Assembly: GCF_042477335.2 (NCBI RefSeq) | Contig: NC_091251.1 | Location: forward strand, 36,224,501 to 36,288,500 | From: Ovis canadensis | Taxonomy: Eukaryota > Chordata > Mammalia > Artiodactyla > Bovidae | Length of the DNA: 64,000 nt | Direction of reading: 5' to 3' | Part shown: piece after piece, positions 56,352 through 64,000 of the stretch | Layout: every line of letters begins with the position of its first letter | Numbering within the stretch: position 1 is the first letter of the stretch | Made by a program: the position numbers and the translations under genes | The notes under the pieces: model-generated | The model's input: the letters and a program-made list of their open reading frames with translations, nothing else | Database searches by the model: none | What the model was told of the DNA's origin: nothing

Positions 56352-56612
56352 GTGCTGCTGCTGCCGCTGCTAAGTCGCTTCAGTAGTGTCCGACTCTGTG
56401 CGACCCCATAGACAGCAGCCCACCAGGCTCCCCCATCCCTAGGATTCTCCAGGCAAGAACATGAGTGGGTTGCCATTTCCTTCTCCAATACATGAAAGTG
56501 AAAAGTGAAAGTGAAGTCGTGTCAGACTCTTAGCGACCCCATGGACTGCAGCCCACCAGGCTCCTCCGTCCATGGGATTTTCCAGGCAACAGTACTGGAG
56601 TGGGGTGCCATA
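56352..56612 (-). mobile_element. BOV-A2 dimer, reverse
   Basis: Two related units: CTAAGTCGCTTCAGTAGTGT and, after CATGAAAGTGAAAAGTGAAA, GTCGTGTCAGACTCTTAGCG. Ends GTACTGGAGTGGGGTGCCAT. Confidence 0.92.
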
Positions 56613-56708
56613 GTCTTACTAGTTTGTTTGAAAAGAGTTTTCAGAACATAGTCAAGTAAAAGTACAAAAAGTTGCAAAACCAAACCAAAGATGTTAAATA
56701 TTACATGT

Positions 56709-56722
56709 CTGTGTGTGTGTGT
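56709..56722. repeat. Short (TG)n tract
   Basis: About seven TG dinucleotides just before a Bov-tA. Confidence 0.8.
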
Positions 56723-56732
56723 GCACCATGCA

Positions 56733-56950
56733 TGTGCTAAGTTGCTTCAGTCCTGTCTGACTGCAATCCTGTGGACTGTAGCCTGCCAGGCTCCTCTGCC
56801 CATGGGAGAGGGCAAGAATTCTTCCAGGCAAGAATACTGGATTGGGTTGCCATTTCTGTCTCTAGTGGAATCTTCCCAACCCAGGGATTGAACCCGGGTC
56901 TCCTGCATTGCAGGCAGATTCTTTATTGTCTGAGCCTCCAGGGAAGACCA
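56733..56950 (-). mobile_element. Bov-tA SINE, reverse
   Basis: CTAAGTTGCTTCAGTCCTGT to complemented box CAGGGATTGAACCCGGGTC and GAGCCTCCAGGGAAGACC, with a small internal insertion near GAGAGGGCAAG. Confidence 0.9.
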
Positions 56951-59075
56951 CCTTTATGCGTAATTTTTAAAAGATTGGCTTTGTCATTGAAAGAGTGAAG
57001 CATTCCTGATTTTATTCCCTCAATATATTTCCAGAGAAAGTTACTGTGTATGGCTTATTTTTATTTGGTATTTCTGGGCTTTTTATGTTTTTTAAATGTT
57101 AAAAAGGTAATTAAATGACAGACTTTTAAAATTACTAGATAATAACCAAATTACTAGATAGTAACAGAACTGTGCTTTTTTCTCCGTATGTATGTCAGCA
57201 CCCTAAATCTGATAGTTCTGATTTGTTTGGTAATAAATATCCCAATATTCCAGTACTAACACCTTTTTGTTTTGTTTTGTAATTCTCCTTAAATTATGTC
57301 AGTAACTTTCCTTAGAAGAATATATATTAGTTGAATTAGTTGAATTCTTAACTTCATCTGAGAGGAAGTATATTCAAGAGCTGTAAAGTCTTTCAGATTT
57401 CTCAAATTGTCTCTCATGGTCTTTATAAAAACCTTTGGAATATCCCACCTCCATTTTCTCTTCCACTACATGATTTGGGGATACAACATATCTTTGGGAA
57501 TTATTCTTAAGTCACATGGATATTCAGAGGTACATGGTCCCATTAGTGATACAGGAATTTATTTTTGATTGGTTCTAGGGAAAAAAACAGTGATTTTGGT
57601 AATTTGGCAGCCGACTTAGAACCAAGTCATAATAGTGTTTTGTAATGGAACATGAAATCATATTTCACTTATTCTGTGATTTTTCATGTCCTATTACAGA
57701 TATCAGATGTGTATCAGATACTCATCCATTCAAGTAAACTTAATGACAGGCACGATTTTTCAGAATTTTTGAATAGGGGCTGCCAAGTTGCATAAACACT
57801 GAACTTTCGGTGTTTTATTCTTCATTGCTTCCGTTCAGCCCCAGGTCATTCTTTGTTTATTTACACATTAAATCTCCTAAACATGTAGTGCTTTTGCCTG
57901 TTTTTTGGGTGTACCTCTTGGTGGGGGCACCTTTTCCATGAGGTCTTAAGTATGTATGTGGGTAATGCTCACTTCCCTCTCTGCTCTCCTGAAAGTCATG
58001 GGAGTTAAAATTTGAGGCACCTGGGACTAGGGGCATGTGAGCTCCTGAGGAACAGCCTAGTCAGTTGCAGAACTGATAAGTTCCCACAGGCAACATTGTG
58101 AAGTAAGCAAGGTACTCAGATAGATACCAGCATCATTTCTATAAACACACAAAATGATTAACTGAATTACCTGCATGTTGTCCTAGCCACCCATGCTGGT
58201 TGAAGTCTGTTCCGAGGTTTTGAGGTTAAAGTGTTATCCTGCTTTCTCAGCACAGTAGTGCGGGTCTTTTTATCCTACCCAGCAGTCCAGCTATTCTGAT
58301 TACGAAACTTTTGCATCTACTTGAGTATCCCACCATTCTGCTTAGCAGATCAGCTCAGCCAAGTCTCTAAGGAGTAATTTTGCTTTGAGAGAAACCTTTA
58401 GTGGTAGTCTTTTAAATTATTAGACAGGGTATAATAAACTCCTTTTTATTTGCCTACTGTGTGCCAAACATTGTACATAATCTTTTAATCTTCAGAATAA
58501 CCCTGAAAATGTGTGTGATGTTACTTTCATTTTACAGAAGAGAAAAAAATAAGACTTAGTGAGGTTTGATAACTTAACCAGGAGTAGGACTCTGGTCTAT
58601 GGGACTTCAAAGCCTCATTTGTTATCATCTCCCCCCAGTTAGAAATTCATTGTAGGCCTCTGGACAACTGTGTTTGACCACAGTATTAGACAAGTAGGCA
58701 TTCCATAGCTTATTAAAGCTATACCTTTAGCAGTTGTAGGGCCTTGAGAATGTAAATTTTCTTTTTGTATTTTTGTCAAAAGGAAAAAAAAAAGAATAGT
58801 AGTTTCTTTTATTTGACTTAGTTATTTTGAAGATAAGATTATGTGAAATACTTTAAGCTCTACGGAGGAAAATCGCTTGGTCAGTCACAGACAACTTCAT
58901 TTTTTAGCCAGTGCAAGTGAAACTAACTCACTGACTTCATCATCCCATGTCACTGGATCATTTTTTGTGCCTAGAGGCATAAGTGAGGTAATAGCAGTGT
59001 TTCTCCTCCCCTGCCACACATACTTTTTTAGCATAAATGTTGCAATGAAAACAGTCCCTCATAAATAATTGAGTA

Positions 59076-59182
59076 GGAGTTCCCTGTTGGCCTACTGATT
59101 AGGATTCCTGGCTTTCACTGCCACAGCCTGGGTTCAGTCCCTGGTTGGGGAACATCACACAAGCTGTGCAGTACAGCCAAAA
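59076..59182 (+). mobile_element. CHR-type SINE
   Basis: AGGAGTTCCCTGTTGGCCTA head, GGGTTCAGTCCCTGGTTGGG box, tail GCAGTACAGCCAAAAGG. Confidence 0.8.
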
Positions 59183-60389
59183 GGTAAATAAATAAATTAA
59201 GTAAATATTTATATTTCTCTGTTAGGCTGAAACAGTATATATATACCTGGGCCAGTTAAAGTAGGGCATGCAGGGGTGGTGTGGGAGGGCATAAAGAGGA
59301 CCATGACTCTGTTAAAAAATTATATATACTATGGGGGAGAAGGTGAAGTGAGCAAAGGGGATCAACTATATGGTAATAAATGCAAAGTAACTTTTTGGTG
59401 GTGAACATGCTGTAGTGTATACAGAGGTAGGAAAAACACTGTACGCCTGAAACTTATAAATGTTATAAATTGGTATTGCCTCAGTAAAAAGAAATTGCAT
59501 ATATTATTGCTTAAGCTGGATGTCCAAAAGTGGTGTCATTCAAGGTGATATATTGATCCAGTTATATATTCCTTAATTTAGAACCTAGAATATTACTTTC
59601 ATCGTGTTGAACACGCACCAGTGAAGAGGAACTTCTCCAGGTCCAGTCTAACTTGACCTCAGGGCACTGATCCTTAAAGGTTAGGCTCTTATTTTCTCTC
59701 TTCAGACTTAGACCAAAACTCTACGGTTTCACTGGAATAAAATCTGCAATGAGGCTGAATCCATGCCCCATTTTTGAGGCATGTGAGTATGGTTTCATCC
59801 ATTCACGTTTTGCCACAGCTTTAAATTACCCACCACTGAAGATTTTAGGGTCCCAAGCCTAAAGGAGATAACTAAAATTTCACGGCTTTCAATAGTGATT
59901 GCCACACTACAGAAAGTAGTCTGTTATGTGTGTTAAATGCAGCCTCCCTTGCTCCATGTGAAAGCTGTGTCTGCTACAGGTCCTGAAGAGTAAAGATGCT
60001 TAGGGTCTTTTGGTTCCTCTTTTGAATGTCTCTGGAGCTATGCTGCTGCCTGTGTGCTCTCAGCAGCCTGAGAAGTGTGTGGTTTTGGTGAAATACCTTT
60101 GTATTACGCAGCACCACCCCCTCCCCAATCCCCACTCCCACACATCTTTGACTAGAAGTTGAAAATGCATTCCTTCAACAAAAGTACACAGGGTGCCCAT
60201 TACCACCTGATAAGCAAAGGAAATATTGTAATAAGCTGTACACAGACCTTGCCCTTGTGTAACTTGCATTCTAATATGGGGGTGAGGAAGGCTGGATAGC
60301 AAACAGTTTATAGTCAGTTTACTACGAAAGAGAAATTATGGATGTTACAGAGAATTTACAATAAAGGCATATAATCTACACCATAATAT

Positions 60390-60620
60390 AGTTGGGTTGT
60401 TAAGAATGTGACTTTGGAAGCTATACTACCTAAGTTTGAATCCGGCCCCACATTCCATTAACTCTGGAATGTTGAGTTAATTGCTTATGATTTGTGCCTC
60501 AGTTTCCTCATCTGTAAAAATGCAGTTATTTCAAGTTCAGTCTGCTAATACATTTTCATTGTTTAAAACAGGGCTAAGTGTGTAATGTACATTAAAAAGT
60601 TTGGCAATTTTTTTGTCTGG
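60390..60620 (+). mobile_element. MIR fragment
   Basis: GTTTGAATCC, GAGTTAATTGCTTATGA and GTGCCTCAGTTTCCTCATCT then GTAAAAATG follow the MIR core order. Confidence 0.7.
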
Positions 60621-60687
60621 GAAGTAAGGGAAAGCTTTTGTTTTAAATGATGGTGTTGAGATTTGAAGGATAAATAAGAATTAAATG

Positions 60688-60885
60688 GGCTGCCCTGTTG
60701 GTTCAGTGGTAAAGAATCGGCCTGGAAATGCAGGAGACACAAGTTCGATCCCTGGGTTGGAAAGATCCCCCTGGAGAAAGAAATGGCAACTCACTCTAGT
60801 ATTCTTGCCTGGGAAATCCCATGGACAGAGGAGCTATCCATAGGATCACAAGAGTCAGGCATGACTCAGACTAAACAACAGCAAA
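60688..60885 (+). mobile_element. Bov-tA SINE
   Basis: GGCTGCCCTGTTGGTTCAGT head, CAAGTTCGATCCCTGGGTTG box, BovA body ending near AGACTAAACAACAGC. Confidence 0.9.
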
Positions 60886-60899
60886 CAATTAAACAGGCT

Positions 60900-61550
60900 G
60901 AACAGATGGGGAACAAGTTGGAAGGCAGTTCCAGTAGTCGAGGGGAGTGGGGATGGTCATTTGACCCAGAATGGTAGTAGAGGCAGAAGTGGGTAGATTT
61001 GAGGGATGTTTAGGGGATGAAGGTAGGATTCTGAAATATTGGATAGGAGTGGTAAGGAAAAGAGTTTCTGGTATCTTCAGCCACAGCTGAATAGGAGATG
61101 CTAGAGGGTGATTACCTTCTGTGAGTGCACATGTGAGTGAGTATGGAGGATACCACCAAGAAATCAAGTCTCCTTGAGGTAAGAAGCCTCTTCTAGGGAG
61201 AGCTGGACAAGAAGGTCAGCCAGGGAGACTGTAGAGACAACCAGGAAGAGCTGTTGAGTAAGCAAGTCAATAAACAGGCCTGGAGTTCAGACATCTTGCC
61301 CAGAGATACAAATGAGAGACAAGTATATAAGTAGTTTGTTGAGGAAAATAATGAATTGAGACCCTGTATATGAACCGGACATCCTTGAAGGTACAGAATG
61401 AGAAAAAAGGAAGGCCTAGGACCAAAGCTTGGTGAACTAAATGCTGGTGGAGGAGAAGAGTAGCAAAGGAGAATTGGCCAGAGAAGTAGAAGGTAAATCA
61501 GAGAAGTGTGATGTTCTGGAAAAAAGTGCTTGGAGGGATGGGATGAGGGG
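60900..61550. mobile_element. Old mammalian repeat, L2-like, unclassified
   Basis: Phrases such as GGCCTGGAGTTCAGACATC, AAAGCTTGGTGAACTAAATG and GGTAAATCAGAGAAGTGTG match the same dispersed repeat as at 46030-46700. Diverged. Confidence 0.4.
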
Positions 61551-62041
61551 GTGTTTTTGAAATCTTTATCATCCTTCCTTGGATCCCTGAGAGTTTTAAT
61601 TTAGGTCTCTAAGTACCCAAAAGTCAGATGCTAGTGACTTAGAACATCTATAGCAGGTTTAGGCTGACTGAAGCCAGTTAGTTAAATATGATCTCCAGAC
61701 TCTAGAATCTAAACTGTAGTTATTCCTGTTTGCTGTAAATTAGATCTAATAGAGAGGAAGCAATGGCTGCAGTGCATATTCATGCTCATAGATATTAACC
61801 TGCTGAAATTAATGAATTATTTTGAAGGCCATTAATCACTCTACACCCTCTAAGGCTGACTGGCATCTCCCAAATTAGGTAGAGACACTGGTAAAAACAA
61901 TTTTTTTCCCAACTGTTATCCAGGAACATTGGTTTAGTACCTCCTAGAAATAGTGGTTATATATCAATATTTATTAGAAGTATGTGAGATGTTTCATTAA
62001 TCCTCATTAATGGCCCTATAATTTGATCCCCCTTTGTACTC

Positions 62042-62131
62042 CAGGAGATAGTGAAGGACAGGAAAGCCTGGTGTGCTCCAGTCCACAGGGTCACGAAGAG
62101 TTGGACATGACTTAGCCACTGAACACCACCA
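62042..62131 (+). mobile_element. BovB extreme 3' end fragment
   Basis: CCAGGAGATAGTGAAGGACA, CAGTCCACAGGGTCACGAAG and a final GACTTAGCCACTGAACACC followed by (ACC)n. Confidence 0.85.
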
Positions 62132-63192
62132 CCACTTTGATCTGCCTTTGTACAAAGGAATGGACTAGACTCAGAAAGGTTTATTTACTTTGTGAATAGG
62201 AATTTGAACCCACATCCCTGTGACTTTAAGCCCCTGAGGCTTCCACATACAAATGTAACTAAAATAGGAATTAGAAGATAATTATCCCAAAAAAGTACTT
62301 AACAAAAATGCTATGAAAACTCATATGGAACTGACTACTCTTAGCTTGATAGAGAAAAGCAGAGATGTGTTAAATCCAATGGACGCATTTTAAAGTTCTT
62401 GTATTAGTGGACATTTGTGCTTTTTTGGATGCAGCTGATCACTCTTTCCCCCTGCAACTCTCTCCTCTCTCTGCTTCGGTTGCATTGCACTTTCTGCTTC
62501 TCTAGCTTTGCCTTGTCTACCTGCTTAATAGGTGTGGCTTATTCTGACTCTTAAATACTGATGTTCTCCTGGGTTCCTCTGTAGCTTTTCTCACTCCACA
62601 CCCAAAATCTCAAATTTGGGGGTTTCCTGCTAAGTGTTTTGTTTAGCCTGCCAAGTGTTTAAAACGTTTTTAAAAATTAGTTATCTTTGTTTAAAACCTG
62701 GAAGACTTACATAAAGCCCTGTATTTCTGGCTTTTGGAAAACCTAAAGTTCTCTCTCAACCTCAGATTTGTGTTTCCATATGGCAACACTTAACTAAGAG
62801 CTGAACAGCAGCTGCTTTCTTTGGAGTGGACATTCAGTTCTTCCCAGACCCCCAGCATTCTCTGTTGTCTTCCCAACAGCATTGGTGCGGTGTTATATAT
62901 ACTTGCTCTGCTCTTCATATTCTGAGTTCTTCCCACTCGTAAAACTACTGTTTTGATACTGATAATTCCAAATCTGTCACCAAGGCAACTTTTAGATTTA
63001 TACATCCAGCCTCCCATTGAATGTCAGTACTTGACATGCTATAGGCAACTCAGACTACAGTGGCTGAACTCCTCTTTCCCTGTAAACTCTAGGTTCTACC
63101 AGTTTTTATCCACTAAGTTTTACTAAACTCTCTCCCTTCCTTCCCTTCATTACCTTTGGAACCACATTGCTATGATTTGGGTTCTCATCATT

Positions 63193-63238
63193 AGAGTTGG
63201 ACACGACTGAAGCGACTTAGCAGCAGCAGCAGCAGCAT
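63193..63238 (+). mobile_element. Tiny Bov tail with (AGC)n
   Basis: GTTGGACACGACTGAAGCGA followed by CTTAGCAGCAGCAGCAGCAG; only the final 25 bases of a BovB or BovA end with its triplet tail. Confidence 0.75.
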
Positions 63239-64000
63239 CTTGCAAGAATTCCTGGTTGCAAACCACAGAAATCATCTTTTGACTAACTTAAGCTGAAAGG
63301 GAACATATTCAAAGGATGTTGTGTGGCTCACATGGGAATGCTAGAGAATCTGATTTAGAAATTGATCTGGAACCAAGGGAAGTTGGAGACACGGAGAATG
63401 TGGGCAGGATCATAGCACTGACAGTCTGTTTATGATGCTGCAGAATTCGAGTGTCTCCCATTGCTGAATATTGTCTAACTGGCTGATTAGACAATATTTT
63501 TTGTATTGCCACTGCAAAATCAAGGTTTTCCACAGGAGTGTCCACTTAAACTGGGCAAAGTTATGTGTATGTATACTTCTTCCCCAACTGGAAGGGGAAG
63601 TAGAACCTCACCCCTCATTTCAGTACCCCCCACCCACCCACTCGAGCTCTGTAATGGGACTTAAGATCCAGTCTTCCATTGAAGATTTTACCTTGAGTTA
63701 GTCTCTAATATAGGAAGGCAGGGGTGCAGGAAAAAAAAAAATCAACAAGCATCCACATTACAACTCTTTTCTGGACTACCATAGCAGCCTCCTAGCTGCT
63801 TCTGTGTCCTCTGTTCCCTCATCCCCCAAATCTGTTCTCTATCCAGCAGCCAGAGCTAGCTAACTAAAATGCATATTTGATTGTATGATTCCATCTTTCA
63901 GTGGCTCCTTGGACACCTGTAATGCTTCAATGTGGCATTCAAGGCTTTTTCCTTGAAAGATCTGCCCCTTACCTCCCCCTTCAATTTTTGTCTCCTTCTG

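Larger units (their letters stand above)
53694..64000 (+). other. CHD8: Probable CHD8 intron, to the window end
   Basis: Over 10 kb with no exon I can identify. SINEs cluster at 55.1-57.0 kb; further copies lie at 59.1, 60.7, 62.0 and 63.2 kb. An old repeat covers about 60900-61550 and L2- or MIR-like pieces appear near 58440 and 60400. Remaining stretches are plain AT-rich sequence. Confidence 0.6.

Noticed and set aside
56352-56612. Repeated units that might look like a CRISPR array
   Set aside because: Two homologous BOV-A2 monomers in a eukaryotic intron; no regular short repeats or unique spacers.
57000-64000. Search for the CHD8 initiator exon
   Set aside because: No sequence coding MADPIMDLFDDPN or other CHD8 N-terminal residues was seen; the start codon exon must lie beyond the window.

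Overview
The window is mammalian nuclear DNA from a ruminant, most likely a bovid. Four genes have intron-exon structure with GT-AG junctions. The gaps are full of ruminant-restricted repeats: BovB LINE 3' ends, their ART2A-like tails, tRNA-Glu-derived Bov-tA SINEs, BOV-A2 units and CHR-type SINEs. Species cannot be settled by eye.

Gene order is SALL2 (+, 3' end only), METTL3 (+, complete), TOX4 (-, complete), RAB2B (+, complete), then a CpG-rich promoter where CHD8 (+) is expected. This is the order known from human 14q11.2 in flipped orientation. I rebuilt all coding exons by frame, splice sites and recalled family sequence: METTL3 gives 579 codons over 11 exons, TOX4 619 over 9, RAB2B 216 over 8, all without a frame break.

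Layout: 1-200 last SALL2 codons; 201-1850 SALL2 3'UTR; 1870-8330 repeat-rich spacer; 8330-8703 METTL3 promoter; 8704-21223 METTL3; 21224-22533 tail-to-tail interval; 22534-36271 TOX4; 36272-36679 shared TOX4/RAB2B promoter; 36680-49267 RAB2B; 49268-52100 RAB2B 3'UTR and spacer; 52100-52900 CpG-rich promoter; 52900-64000 probable CHD8 leader and first intron, with no CHD8 coding exon seen.

The genes do not form a pathway. METTL3 is the m6A mRNA methyltransferase, TOX4 an HMG-box chromatin protein linked to the PP1-PNUTS complex, RAB2B a Golgi-associated GTPase, SALL2 a zinc-finger transcription factor, and CHD8 a chromatin remodeller. I found no operon, CRISPR array or new multi-gene system. 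The better leads are structural: two BovB copies in opposite orientation around the TOX4/RAB2B promoter, a possible CHD8 leader exon open in two frames, antiparallel open frames in the SALL2 3'UTR, and composite or nested SINE insertions with readable target-site duplications.
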